From Auanema rhodensis (Eukaryota; Nematoda; Chromadorea; Rhabditida; Rhabditidae): DNA of 64,000 bases. Position 1 is the stretch's first letter. Every line of letters begins with the position of its first letter. Shown here piece by piece: positions 1 through 11,831 of this stretch. The stretch is from contig OZ059898.1 of assembly GCA_964057225.1 (NCBI GenBank), forward strand, positions 9,858,001 to 9,922,000. The letters run 5' to 3'. A program made the translations under genes and the position numbers. The notes under the pieces are model-generated. The model saw only the letters and a list, made by a program, of their open reading frames with translations, searched no databases and had not been told where the DNA came from.

Positions 1-3000
1 CAGTTTTGTACACATTTCTTCAAACTTTTGAGATACAAAATTAGATCCTCTATCGGTGATCAGTCGATGAGGCGGTCCGTATATGTATACAAAGTTGCGT
101 AGAAATCTGTCAATTGTTATTTCTGTCGTAATTTGCGGTACTGCTATCGTTGTTGACCATTTAGTAAAAGCATCCTGGATGGTAATAACGTAAGTACAAT
201 TCCTTTTTGACGGGGGAAAAGGTCCCATTACATCCATATGAACTCGTTCAAAAGGCTTGGTCGGTATTTCAAATTGACCTATTGGCTGTACTGTCATAGA
301 ATGTGGGTCCTTCTTCCTTTGTGCGCATTTAATGCAGTTTTTGATATATATCATGATATCATTTTGCATGTTGGTCCAATAAAATCTCCGTAGGATAGCT
401 TCTTTAGTTTTATTAATTCCTTGATGCGCTGCGATTGTAGGATCTTCGTGAAATAATTCTATTATCTCGTCCTTGATTGGATGATCTTGTGGCACAACGA
501 TTGCAGGATGTGGTTTCTTGTCTGTTGGTTTTGTGTAGAGTAATCCATTTATAACGCAATATCTATCGTTAGAGACCATTTTCTTTTGCGTTCTATATTC
601 GATGTCCGCGATTGTTTTCTTTATCCATAGAGTATTTTGTTGAATTTCTTTTATAGCAGGTGTATCAATAGTATTTATTCTGATCGATTCTGCGTTTTTC
701 TTTTTCTTCTTTTCCGGCTTTGCATCATTTGCTTCATCGCCTATATAACGTGACAATGCATCACATACTTTATTGAGCTGGCCCTCTCTGTACCTTATCT
801 CAATGTCGTATTCTTGTATTACTAACTGAAATTTAGCAAGACGACCAAATAGGTCTCTGCGAGTTAGTAAACTTGTGAGAGGGCGATGGTCAGTGATACA
901 TATAGTATGCGTTCCCAGTATGTATGTGCGAAATTGATTCAGTGCGTATACTAACCCTAAGGCTTCAATTTCGATTGGTGCGTAATTGCGTTCCGCTTTT
1001 ACCAGTTTTCTGCTGGCAAATGCGATAGGATGAAGATGCTTCAATGGTTGCGTGGGATCTTCTGGTTGCAATAATACTGCGCCCACTGCTATGTTGCTGC
1101 CGTCACTCTCGATAATGAATAATCGATCAGATTTTGGTGGACTTAATACAGGCGCTTGGGTGAGACTTCTTTTTAATCGATCTACAGCTTCCTGATGTTG
1201 CTTTTCCCAAGCGAATTCGGTATCCGTCTTTGTCAAATCGTACAATGGGCTTGCGATACTTGCAAAATCTTTAATGAATTTGCGAAAAAATCCAACCATT
1301 CCTAAGAATGCGCGAACGCCTGTTGCGTTCTTTGGTGCCGGATATTCTTGTATCGCAGCCACTTTTTGAGGGTCCGGTTTTATTCCTTCTCTTCCAATTA
1401 TTAATCCGAGAAATTTTACTTCTGGTTGAGCAAAGGCGCATTTCTTTAACTTAATTTTCATTCCCAAACTTTCGACCGCATGTAATAATTCGTCGATATC
1501 TTCAAGGTGTTGCTTTCTTGTATCAGAGATTATCAGCAGATCGTCCAAGTATACAAATAATTTGCAAGAGCATTTACTTTGCAAATATCTTACTGCTGTT
1601 TGAAAAGTATGAGGGGCTCCGCAGAGACCCATAGGCATTTTTTTATATTGATACGTGCCTGATGTTGTTGTAAATGCTGTTAAATGACGATCAGATTTAC
1701 GTAGTGATATTTGAAAAAATCCTGATACTAAATCGAAGTTTGAGAAGAATTGAGCTCCAGCTGCCATGTCAACTATATCCGATATACTTGGTATAACGTA
1801 TGTTTGTTTACGCGTGACACTATTGAGGGCTCGAAAATCTGTCACGAACCTATATGTCTCATCCTTCTTCTTCACTAGCACAGCAGGGCTATTGAAGAGG
1901 GATGTAGAGGGTTCGATTATGCCTTGCTCTAGCATTTCTTTTACTTGCTTTTCCACTTCTTCCTGTTTACCAAGTGGAATCCTCGTTATTCTTGACCTTG
2001 GCATGTCCATATCCGATCTTAGTGGAATTGTATGCTCAATGGGTCCTTTAAATAGACCTATCTTCCTATCTTCATTAAGAAAGGCCTCACGATGGTTCTT
2101 AACTATGTTTGTGAGCTCGTGCTTGTCTTCATTATTCAAATCTGCTTTATCCAGATTAAGGTCATTCATAAAATTTCTTGGAAAGTGGGGTAATTTATTC
2201 TCCCAATCTGCTTCTGGTGGAATATATGGTTGCATAGGGTCTTCTTGTATTGTTTGCCAGCTTGGTACTTCTCCTATTGTTGCCTGCCCTATGACTGAAT
2301 TAGCTTCCATAGCTAATGTTTTGTCCGTATTGTTACGGAAAACTACATATACTCCACTTGTCTCACGGAAAGCTGTTGGATAACTTGAAGCTAATGCATT
2401 TCCGTTGTCCCCTAAGATTACCACTTCGTTTGATTTGAGTGGTCTATCAGCTTTGATTGGAATAGTGGACTCTTCATCGGGTTGTATGATTCTTTTCTTC
2501 AAATTGATGATATTTACTGTTATTGCCGTTTGTTTAATGGCGTCCTGTTCAATTAAAGGGAGTGCGTAATTTCCGATCTCTAGCATCTTTTTCGATGGTT
2601 TTAAACTGACATCAATGTTTTCACTGTCGAGCGTGCTCATAAAGTCCATCCCAATAAGAGCAGGGGCTGGGCAATCACAGTCATTTGAGACCAAAAAGGT
2701 ATGTTCTATCTCATAGCCAGCAATTTCGATGTTTAAATTTATTTTTCCGTATAATGTAAACGTTGTTTTGTTTGCTGCCATTGCCACTAATCGTCGCTTT
2801 TTGACGTGTTGGGCCATGTTCAGGTATTTTAATGTCGATAGCCTGACATATGAGACTGACGAGCCTGGTGGAATGAATGTTACGAGCGCCGGGTAATACT
2901 GCTTCATTATATTTTCTGGCATTGGTTGGTCTGGGCGGCTAACGAGTTCTAATGTTTCCTCGTAGCCTGGGGGCTCGTTGTCTGCTCTTTGAATATGCAT

Positions 3001-6000
3001 GACTGGTAGTGGCATTGCTTTGAAAAAGTAAAATTTTCCGGCAAAGATGGTAATTATGATTGCTGCAATGATTAGAACAGTAGATCCTATTAATATTAAG
3101 GTTCTTTCAATTGTCCCCATTAAGAATTGTTTTATGCTATTCCAGGCTGTAGTTGTGAACTCAGTTGCTTTCGAAATATAATCGCTGCCCTTTTTCAAAA
3201 GAATAAAGGCTGACGTTATCTTTGGGTCGTTGTGAATCGTATTTAGTACGTGATTTTGTCGTATTGAAGCTAAACTAGCTCCATACGCTATTGCGGTAGT
3301 CATTGAATAGACTCTTGATGAAAGATTAGTATAAAGATGAGCACCTGTAAATTTTAAAGGCGTAACTTTATGTTGGTGAGCTCCATCAAAAAGTGTGATG
3401 GGATTGACTTCCGCAGACCCATTAATGTTCATCCATTCCCCGTTTTTCTCATAAATATCAGTTGGTACGTGTTCGCAGTCGATTTCTTTCCCGTACGAGA
3501 GTAAATCTCTTGATCCCGGTGCTGCGAAATATAATTTGTTGTCTTCGGTTGTTACTGGTGTCTCTAAGTAACATGTTTCATTGATTTTATGAGAGTGGTG
3601 AACGGTTTTAGGCTCTATTGGTAGGCATATATGAACATGAACTATTTCGCTGCCCACGAAACGCGCTGCTATGTCTTCTCTGCCAAGGATTGTTCTCATT
3701 GCTATGGTTGGCTCTATTTGGAGAATTGAACGCCACAATTCGAGATATCTATTTTGTATCTCGCATATGGATTCGTAAGATTCCATAAAATGCTTTTGCA
3801 ATTCTTCCTGTATAAGAGTGGTTGCATATTGTAGATGATCTTGCGCTATTCTCTGAGATATATTCTCTTTATATTGTATCTCGTTGTTTACTTTGGAGCC
3901 TATATAATGTGCTTGCGCTTGTACTGCTTTCGTTTCAATCTCCAAAGGTGGTGATGACGTTCTCTGCTTTCTTTGCGATCTTAAAGACATATCTGTGACC
4001 GTTGCAAACGTAGTAATAGGCTGTTCTTTGTGAACACCATATATTAATGTAACCGTTGTTGGCGCGCGCGTGGATGTTATGGTTTGAGTTGTATCGATTT
4101 CTGGCGTTGTTTGAGGGTCCTGGATTAGCTTTGTTACTTCCGTTGTTGTCGTTATATATTCCGTTTTGTCTGTCAGGCGTCTGGTTGAGTAGGGAGGTGT
4201 TCTTTTATCCTCTAGTAGCGGTAGAAAGGTTTGAATGAGAAGATTTCGTGTATATTTGTTAGGACTTTTTGTTTGTTGATGGGGCCCAACAGGTATACCA
4301 AAATTATTCTCCATATCTCGATATAATTTCTCTATATCTGGCAGGATAATAGTTGGTACAGGCAGATGTCGAAATCTTTCATCGTCTGCTCTGGCCGCTG
4401 TTTGATTGGGTTTTATCGTACGTAGTTTGAGGACTTGGTGATATAGGTCAATTGTTTCTTTAATAATCAGTTGTTCCTCTTCGTTATTAGTTGATAATAC
4501 GGGCCTGATTGGCGGCATGTTTACAAATGCTTTCAAAACTTCTTGTTTTGATGGCACCGACATGTTATTTTGAGCGAAAATGGTCGGTGTAAATGCCAAC
4601 TCGAGCGCTATACTTTCGGTTCGCTCTCGATAACTTCCTTCTTTTGTGAGTATTTTTTCGTCAAATTCTTCTGCTGTTAATCTGTCGCCTATCTGCTCTA
4701 AAAGTTGCAGGGAGGTGAGGTATTTAACGGCTCCTCTTGTGGTAGCTGCCAGTTCTTTTTGGGCGAAGAATTGAAGCATTGCTTCTTCCGGGTCGTAGAA
4801 TTCATATATTTTTAAGAATCTTTCTATTGATCTATCCGAAGTAGTGCTTCGTAGGAAGAATTTGAACTGCTCGGGATGTGCTGAGATCCACTTAACGATA
4901 GAATATGTTGGATCTATTGTCCGTCTGGCTCGAATTATAGGAATTATTTGTGATATCCCAGGGTTACTCATTACTGGACGTAAAAATGGGTATGGGCATA
5001 TGTTCAATGTTAAAGTTTCGTAGTCTTCTTGTTCTTTTATCCAGCTTTCGTCCAATTGCAGTGCGCATTGCGCTATAGCCCTTTTTTGACGCTTAGCTGG
5101 CAACTTTTTATATTCTCTTTCAATTAAGTTGTGTATATTACTGTCATTTGGATATTTGGGAAAGAGTATATAATTGCCCGTGGTTGATTGAAATATAGGT
5201 TGCGAAAAACATGATGTAATCTGTTTTGGAATTTGTTTATTGTCGATAACAAGGGCTGACTGCGTATTGGGAATTAGTATTATGCTGTCTCCAATGATGG
5301 CATCGTATTCACTCATGTCTATGTAGTTGCATCTCTGTTCGTATGATTGGATTTCCCAGATGATCATTGAAGTATTGGATGCGCATTGGCCATGATGTGC
5401 AAGACAGCCTTCCGTATTGAGTAATAGATTTGTCAATATGGTGTCGTCTGGCATCCTGGTCATAACGCCTCTTTCCAAAACCAGTCGTTCTTTTTCTTCG
5501 CATTGTTCGTAATTGAATGAGCGCGCTGGAGAGAATGTAGGTTCGGTTGTCGCGTATGTCAAGCTATCCAATTTAATCAGGTCTTCTGATTTCCATTTAC
5601 GGTCGCGGACAGCCAGTCTACATTCGTTTTCTGTTGTTGGCTCAATTCGAACAATGGAGGAGTTATGATCTCTTAAAAATAGCAAATCCCTGATGCATAT
5701 TTTATGTATTTCTTTTGAACATCTCCATGAATCCCATTCGTGAGCCGTCTGGTTTCTTGTATACAGATGTATGTTTGTGCGGAGGACATGTTTGGTAGGT
5801 GGTATTGTGCATTTCCTCAGGGGTGGGGGTATAAGGAGGGCTCCACCTGTAGCTTTAGTGCACATCTGATAAGCATCAGTTATAGTGATTAGTGATAAGA
5901 TCACTGATAAAGCTACTGCTAGTGTTAAGGGGGATATCAAGGTCAAATTATTGACTCTTGAGCCTCTTCCTCTACCTCTATTATTGTTGTTTCCCCTGAA

Positions 6001-8064
6001 GGGATTATTACCGCGTTGACGGTTATCACTCTCCTGATTACGTGATAAGTTGTTATTTCTTTGATACCAATTTGGATTTGAGAAATTTCTACCGCGATTA
6101 CCAAGATTGCGGTTTCTTGCGAAAGAATTTTGCAGATTTTGTGGTTTCTGATTATTTGATGAATTTTGATAACTTTGATAATTTTGATAATTTTGGTAGT
6201 TTCTATTGTTAAATGATTGATAGCCTCTGCCGATTCCTCGCCTTCCGGTGTCGCGCCTGGGAGGGAATGTTCTATCGATTGCGTTAACCAGTAGCGCCTG
6301 AGGGTCGGCTACTTGGTTAGCAATTGATTCCTCCCATCTGGCATTATCAATTGCCTCGGCAAACGTTTTTGGTTTAGCTCTGATTACCCCCGGGCGTATT
6401 GTGTTTTTGAGACCGCGTAGAAAGGTGGATCTAAGGATATGGTCTTTGTGTGGGTCTGTATGTGAGAAAGCGTTTAAGCTTAGGCTTCGTAAAGTTTGTG
6501 CAAATCCATCTACTGATAGCTCGCCTTGGGTGGAATTCTGTAGCGTTATCAGCGCCGGATCTTGATTATACTCTGGGCATAGCCTAGAGGTAAGTTCTTC
6601 GATGAGAGTATTCCACGAGCCAGATGTCTTGATAGTATCGCTAAGCTGTGTATAAGCTTCTTCAGCTCGTTCGTTTTTGAGAAGTAATGGTAAGATTGTT
6701 AATCTTTCGGGCATAACTAAGCCTAAGGCGTTTGCAAAGGTGTTAAACTTGGCCACGAAGTCTCTAAAGTTGCGACTTCCGTCGTATATAGGGCAATATG
6801 GGGAGCTTAATGCCTGAGCAATGGTAGATTTACCCGCTCCTGGAAGCCGTGATGTTTCAGTCATTTCGGATGAGATGCCCTCAGGGTATGTGATAGGTGA
6901 TATTATCACTTCGCTCCCTGTTGGATCTTGATGAGTGTTTTCTATTGCCTTAGGGTTTCTGCTAGAGGAGCCTATTATAGGTGTAGTTGTTGCGAAACGG
7001 GCTCTTGGAACCTGGATGACTTTACCAGATGCCTGAGGCGATGTTCTATCAGTTGATCGTGAGCTAGGGATCGCACTATCTGATCTGTTAAGATTAGGAT
7101 TATGTGAAGAAAACCGGGGTTTTGCTGTTCCGCCGGGTGTTGTTTTATCGCCTGGGGATAAGTTTAAAATCTTTATCAGTCGATTTGTTAAAGATCTTTT
7201 GTTTTTAAACTTATCAGTTGTTAATGATAAGGGTGAAGCTTCTTGTATGCCTTCGAGGCTGGCTTCTGCTGACGAAGTTTCTGTTGCGCGCTTACTGGGT
7301 GTTTTTGTCTTCCGCTTATTAGGGATATTCTTTTTGATCTTATCAGTGATTTTTGATAAGGTTGAAGGGTTGTCACTAAGTTGGGTGGGTTCTAAAGTTA
7401 GCGAATGTGGTTGATTAATAGGCGTGGAAGGCGCTTGCGGGCTTTGTGTTAACCCGAGGGATGGGGAAGGTGCGTTATCAGTGATAACTGATAAGTTCGA
7501 CGCGTTTGGGCCTGGGGTTACCGGTGAGGCAGATGCGGTTGTCGGCTTTTTCTTTTGAATTTTTCGCAAATTTTTATTAGTATCAACTGAGCGTACCTTG
7601 GGATTTGTAGTTGGAGTTTGAGTGCTGTCGTCGGCTATGATGAAGTCCGGGTCTTCGTCGGTGTCGTCAGAAGGTGAATATGTACCTTCTCGGGGAGTAT
7701 AGAACTTGTCGACTTGCGGCTTCGGCTTCTCGTCTGGTTGGTGCGGTTCTTCTATTTGAACACTGAGAAGTCGGGTGCGGCTTCGGGTACGACTTGCGAC
7801 AGTAGCGTCACTGTTGATATCGGACGGGTAAAGGGCTGGGAAAGCCGATGAGAATCTTTTGGCCACCTTTGTAGGACTTTTGGTTTGGAAAAACCGAGAA
7901 TGGTGAGCTACGTGTGGGATGTTGATGTAAGGTGCGTAAGATTCTTTTAGATGTGTGTTGGGAGAGAGAGATTCGGGAGCAATAGGATAGTCGTGCTTCG
8001 CTGGGCGATGCGGAGGGTAAATGAGAGGGAGTTTTCCAAATCGTGGCCACCAATCTGACTCCGC
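1..8064 (-). CDS. E1 Gag-Env-Pol polyprotein, partial (C-terminus beyond window)
   Basis: A single frame stays open from the stop at 8065-8067 to the window edge, 2688 codons. In order: a Ser/Thr/Pro-rich N-terminal region; Gag capsid (about 6864-6310); an Asn/Arg/Gly-rich nucleocapsid-like region (about 6290-5950); the Env-like glycoprotein (about 5946-2941); an aspartic protease lacking its catalytic Asp; reverse transcriptase with YLDD at 1540-1551; RNase H with ESDGS (Asp at 1102-1104); and integrase with its first two catalytic Asp at 232-234 and 52-54. The window ends before the catalytic Glu. The first in-frame ATG is at 6864, 400 codons into the open frame, yet the upstream part aligns with E2 in the same frame with synonymous differences. 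It is therefore probably translated, from a spliced-on or non-AUG start. No zinc knuckle is seen. Confidence 0.92.
2590..2880 (-). other. E1 retroviral aspartic protease domain with catalytic-site deletion
   Basis: The C-terminal half is recognisable, including the ALIG-DF type motif near 2640-2665. The segment corresponding to the E2 active site (Asp-Ser-Gly) is missing: the residues before it (TFIP) join directly to PGSSVSY at about 2866. Relative to E2, 34 codons are absent and the frame is kept. Family knowledge says the Asp is essential, so E1 should not process its own polyprotein. It could still be processed in trans by a related element. Confidence 0.8.
2941..5946 (-). other. E1 Env-like glycoprotein domain inside the polyprotein
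   Basis: The segment starts with a hydrophobic run of about 20 residues ending in a signal-peptidase-like DA|YQ junction (about 5872-5946). A Cys-rich ectodomain with several N-glycosylation sequons follows. A furin-type site RQKR lies at 5080-5091. Near the C-terminal end are a transmembrane helix (about 3020-3110) and a short tail with a PPGY motif (about 2962-2973). The Cys residues flanking the conserved ATGGALL motif, and a block near 3650-3850, are shared with E2. This is a surface glycoprotein by architecture. I cannot assign it to a named viral glycoprotein family from memory. Chuvirus/mononegavirus-type glycoproteins are a guess that needs profile or structure comparison. Confidence 0.75.
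7210..7495 (-). promoter_or_regulatory. Cluster of GATA-type TGATAAG / CTTATCA motifs in E1
   Basis: Three close pairs are visible: CTTATCA at 7210-7216 with TGATAAG at 7225-7231; CTTATCA at 7339-7345 with TGATAAG at 7354-7360; and TTATCA at 7475-7480 with TGATAA at 7482-7487 and TGATAAG at 7489-7495. More copies occur near 5868-5910 and 6050. The motif equals the WGATAR consensus of GATA factors. It overlaps coding sequence, so regulatory use is inference. Biased codon use for Ser/Ile/Leu could also create it. Confidence 0.3.
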
Positions 8065-8067
8065 CTA

Positions 8068-9770
8068 TCTACCGTAAGCTTATTATAGTTAATGATGTTT
8101 ATCTCTTCTCAAAAACTATTTTTATCCGCTCTTGCACTTTCCGCTTGTACTTGCTTTAATCTCTCTCTTTACGAGTAGCTTTCAATCATGTTTTTATCCC
8201 TCTTTTCTCTCTTGTTTACCAAGCTATATTTTATTATTTTGAGAGCTAAGAATTTTTGAAAATGAGCGTCCAGCCTACTGGAATGACCTTCGTCATGCAA
8301 AAGCTGTATGACGTTATTGTCTTTTATGATGCTGAAGAGAGATTGGCTTATAGGCCCCATCCTGATATAGTATTAATGGTTGGTGCATTAGTCAATTTCA
8401 GTATTTTCTTTTGCTATTTTAGTTTATTGAGGATCTGCAAATGTTCTATTTGGGCAGGGGCCTCGTTAATTTTTCCGCTATGGCGGAAATTGCGCCCGAG
8501 ATTGAGCTCGTAGGGCGTCTCTGCCTCCGTGACCTCTGCGCGCATTCTTATGCCGCTCTCCCGTGTGGACTTGTAGGAAGTCCCTGGAGATGGTATACCG
8601 AGAGGCAGCCTTTATTCTATGAATTATTATGTAAAATTTTGTTTAAAATTTATGTATGTTATGATAGCTCTTCGCTTGGATTGCAGCTGAGGGCCTCACT
8701 GGGGAGAGAGTATCCCGAATACCTCACCCCCAGTTACGAGCCTATCTCTCCTGTTGCAGAGTTTGAGAGACAGCTAGCTTTCAAGTGGGGATTTTGACTG
8801 AATAAAGCTTGTACTCTGTGTTTTTATTTTTATGCGCTTTGCTCTGTTTTCGTCAAGAAAATGGACTTATGTTTTCAATCTTTTCCTCATTCTTTTTCCC
8901 TTAAATAGCATGTTTTGCTCAAAATGTTTTCGACATTGTGCATGCTAATGAGGTTTGAGGAGAGTTATTGAAAAGGCTGTCCTTTTTCTTGATCAAAATA
9001 AGCAAAAGTGCGTTTTCCTAAGCGAATTTCTTTTTGAAACTGAGAAAAATACGTCTATTTTTAAACATTTCCCATTTACTTAGGATTACTGTAGGAGATA
9101 AGGGGTATCTTATGAGTTGAAACAACGAAATGATTTGAGGAAGGTGACATAATCTACGGGGATAAAATCCGTAGCAGTTATGCTTCCGCCAACTTGACCT
9201 GACTGTCAAATAAGAGCTGAGAAGTCTTATTGCAGATTTACCAGGCTTTTTCGGACTAGTGTGGTCTGTTTTTATATTCAATTTATGTAACCGTTTTTGG
9301 TTTCCCGCAAAATAATATGTAAGATGATCTTTTACGTCTGAATATAATAATTTTTCAAAATTCTAGTCCTGACCACAAATATACAAACTATAAACAATTG
9401 CGCGCGTCTTATAAAATTTTTTTGTTCCAATTATCAAACTTCTCTATGCCCAAAAAAAAATGTGAACAATTATAATTTCTCGTTTGGCGAAATTGTCCTC
9501 TATTTCAATCCAAACGTCCTCAAAATGGCATGAGAAGCGGTACAAGATACGATAAAGAAAAGGGTGGACATTCAGACGGTTTTTAAATTGAGGACGGCGG
9601 GCAAAAATTTTATTGGTCCTATCTCGCATTTAAGCGAGATCCCTTGTATCTGTACCTTAAAACAAATTGGCGCCTTCATTTTGTTGTTTCAAGTGGAGGA
9701 ATTTATAATTTAGAATGCAAAAATTGACTTTTACAATAAAAAAAATTTTTTTTTTTTTTTCAAAAGATGA
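8068..9770 (-). other. E1 leader (5' untranslated region)
   Basis: About 1.7 kb lies between the primer-binding site and the stop that precedes the polyprotein frame. It is AT-rich, with a T-run next to the primer-binding site on the plus strand. A sense frame of 63 codons with an ATG (8169-8360) has no recognisable product. The last part before the coding frame is pyrimidine-rich on the minus strand, as a splice acceptor region would be. E2 also has a long leader (about 1.4 kb). Confidence 0.7.
8441..8797 (+). other. Antisense open frame in the E1 leader, possible but unproven
   Basis: On the strand opposite to E1 there is a frame of 118 codons starting with ATG. Its TGA is followed within a few bases by AATAAA (about 8801-8806). 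Base composition is less AT-rich than the flanks. An overlapping frame lies at 8256-8513. I recognise no domain. It could be a chance frame, an antisense accessory gene, or a captured fragment. Confidence 0.2.
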
Positions 9771-9789
9771 GTTCGAGGTGGAACCTCCA
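9771..9789 (-). promoter_or_regulatory. E1 primer-binding site, tRNA-Gln type
   Basis: Directly inside the LTR, the minus strand reads TGGAGGTTCCACC followed by TCGAAC. The first 13 bases are complementary to the 3' end of animal tRNA-Gln including CCA (…GGTGGAACCT-CCA). The same site occurs in E2 at 42925. It would prime minus-strand DNA synthesis. Confidence 0.85.
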
Positions 9790-10134
9790 CGTTCCGTTAC
9801 GCTCCTGCGTCGATAATATAAACCATTGTAGTTTATACTATGACGCGCATAGTATTCCTTGGTGTAGCGGTAAGGAATAAAGAGCATAAGGTCAACCATA
9901 AGATAAAAGAGAGAAAGATTTATTGGCATGAAACTACAACAATAATATACAAAGATAAAGATACAATACAATAAGATAAATATAAGTATAAAGACTAAAC
10001 TACAAGCCGTCCATGAGCTTGCTAAGAGGCGAACTCCCGACCAAGGGAACGAGGGAAGGCGGAGCCATTCCTCGGTCCTCTGGTCGTCTGGCTCTAACCC
10101 TTCAGCTACATATATGGGGAGTCCGAATGGAACG
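9790..10134 (-). repeat. E1 5' LTR, 345 bp
   Basis: Termini on the minus strand are CGTTCC and GGAACG, a 6-bp inverted repeat identical to the ends of the E2 LTR and unlike the common TG...CA. The outer parts align with the E2 LTR while the middle has diverged, so E1 and E2 are different subfamilies. AATAAA is present on the minus strand (9919-9924). Outside lies satellite DNA at 10135. Confidence 0.92.
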
Positions 10135-11749
10135 GCTATCTCTACTATTAACTGATTATCGGCTAAAATAAGGTAACAGTTTTTATTGAAAGTTTCCATG
10201 ATTAAGATTAAACAAAGAAAAAAAATCAAAGAGAAACACTTCTTGTTTACTTATTTGATTATAATACTTGAAATTCCAAAAACAGTAGAATAAAATAGAG
10301 AAAGCGACGAAAAAAGTTGAACGATTTGAAGAGAACTGTAAGTTTTAGAAAAGAATTAAAGTTCAGCTATCTCTACTATTAACTGATTATCGGCTAAAAT
10401 AAGGTAACAGTTTTTATTGAAAGTTTCCATGATTAAGATTAAACAAAAAAAAAAATCAAAGAGAAACACTTCTTGTTTACTTACTTGATTATAATACTTG
10501 AAATTCCAAAAACAGTAAAATAAAATTGAAAAAGCGACAAAAACAGTTGAACGATTTGAAGACAATTGTAAGTTGAAGAATAAAATTAAAGTTTAGCTCT
10601 CTCTACTATTAACTGAAAGTCGGCTAAAATATGGTAACAGTTTTTATTAAAAGTTTCCATGATTAAGATTAAACAAAGAAAAAAAAATCAAAGAGAAACA
10701 CTTCTTGTTTACTAATTTGATTATAACACTTGAAATTCCAACAAAAGTAAAGTAAAACTGTTAAAGCGAGTAAAACTGTTGAACAATTTGAAGACAATTG
10801 TAAGTTTAAGAAAAGAATTAAAGTTTAGCTTTGTCTACTATTAACTGATTATCGGCTGAAATATGGTGACAGTTTTTTTTTAAAAGTTTCCATGATTAAG
10901 ATTAAACAAAGAAAAAAAATCAAAGAGAAACACTTCTTGTTTACTTATTTGATTATAATACTTGAAATTCCAAAAACAGTAGAATAAAATTGAGAAATCG
11001 ACAAAAACAGTTGAACGATTTGAAGAGTATTGTAAGTTTTAGAAAAGAATTAAAGTTCAGCTATCTCTACTATTAACTGACTATCGGCTAGAATAAGGTA
11101 ACAGTTTTTATTAAAAGTTTCCATGATTAAGATTAAACAAAGAAAAAAAATCAAAGAGAAACACTTCTTGTTTACTTATTTGATTAGAATACTTGAAATT
11201 CCAAAAACAGTAGAATAAAATAGAGAAAGAGACGAAAAAAGTTGAACGATTTGAAGAGAATTGTGAGTTTTAGAAAAGAATTAAAGTTTAGCTTTGTCTA
11301 CTATTAACTGATTATCAGCTGAAATATGGTGACAGTTTTTTTTAAAAGTTTCCATGATTAAGATTAATCAAAGAAAAAAAAATTAGAGAGAAACACTTCT
11401 TGTTTACTTACTTGATTATAATACTTGAAATTCCAAAAACAGTAACATAAAATTGAGAAAGCGACAAAAACAGTTGAACGATTTGAAGACAATTGTAAGT
11501 TTAAGAAAAGAATTAAAGTTTAGCTCTCTCTACTATTAACTGAATGTCGGCTAAAATATGATAACAGTTTTTATTAGAAGTTTCCATGATTAAGATTAAA
11601 CAAAGAAAAAAAATCAAAGAGAAACACTTCTTGTTTACTAATTTGATTATAACACTTGAAATTCCAACAAAAGTAAAAAAAAACTGTGAAAGCGGGTAAA
11701 ACTGTTGAACTAAAACAGTCTTTATAAAATATAAATGATATTTTTTTAT

Positions 11750-11753
11750 AAAA
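11750..11753 (-). terminator. Pol III terminator (TTTT) after first tRNA, repeated in the array
   Basis: Seven bases past the tRNA end the minus strand has TTTT followed by A. A run of four T is the minimal RNA polymerase III stop. The same run follows the other tRNA copies at the same distance. Confidence 0.7.
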
Positions 11754-11760
11754 GTGAAGT

Positions 11761-11831
11761 TGCATCGGCCGGGAATCGAACCCGGGTCGCCCGCGTGGCA
11801 GGCGAGCATTCTACCACTGAACCACCGATGC
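11761..11831 (-). tRNA. tRNA-Gly-GCC: tRNA-Gly (GCC), copy 1, consensus
   Basis: 71 nt with full cloverleaf: acceptor stem GCATCGG/CCGATGC plus discriminator A, anticodon loop CTGCCAC, T arm CCGGG-TTCGATT-CCCGG. A box TGGTTCAGTGG and B box GGTTCGATTCC fit the Pol III consensus. No intron. The 3' CCA is not encoded. Confidence 0.97.

Larger units (their letters stand above)
1..10134 (-). mobile_element. E1: Ty3/Gypsy endogenous-retrovirus-like element, 3' part outside window
   Basis: Read on the minus strand it runs LTR (9790-10134), tRNA-Gln primer-binding site, leader of about 1.7 kb, then one frame coding Gag, an Env-like glycoprotein, protease remnant, reverse transcriptase, RNase H and integrase until the window edge. 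The right end abuts satellite DNA exactly after the LTR terminus GGAACG (plus strand), so this is a clean insertion into the tRNA satellite. The expected 4-bp target duplication on this side is GCTA; the other side is not visible. The frame has no stop in 2688 codons, so the insertion is young or the frame is under selection. It belongs to the same family as E2 and E3 (same LTR ends, alignable polymerase). The defect I can see is a protease deletion near 2866. Confidence 0.95.

Noticed and set aside
1766..2383. 205-codon plus-strand frame
   Set aside because: Opposite strand of the E1 reverse transcriptase; shadow frame.
11513..11809. Repeated 98-, 94- and 63-72-codon minus-strand frames across the array, many starting inside the tRNA
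   Set aside because: They read through tRNA and satellite sequence, recur only because the DNA repeats, and vary with indels in poly-A runs. No coding signal.
11761..11831. tRNA copies considered as tRNA-derived SINEs
   Set aside because: Full cloverleaf, Pol III terminator 7 bases after the gene, no SINE body or A-tail, and one fixed insertion site in the monomer.
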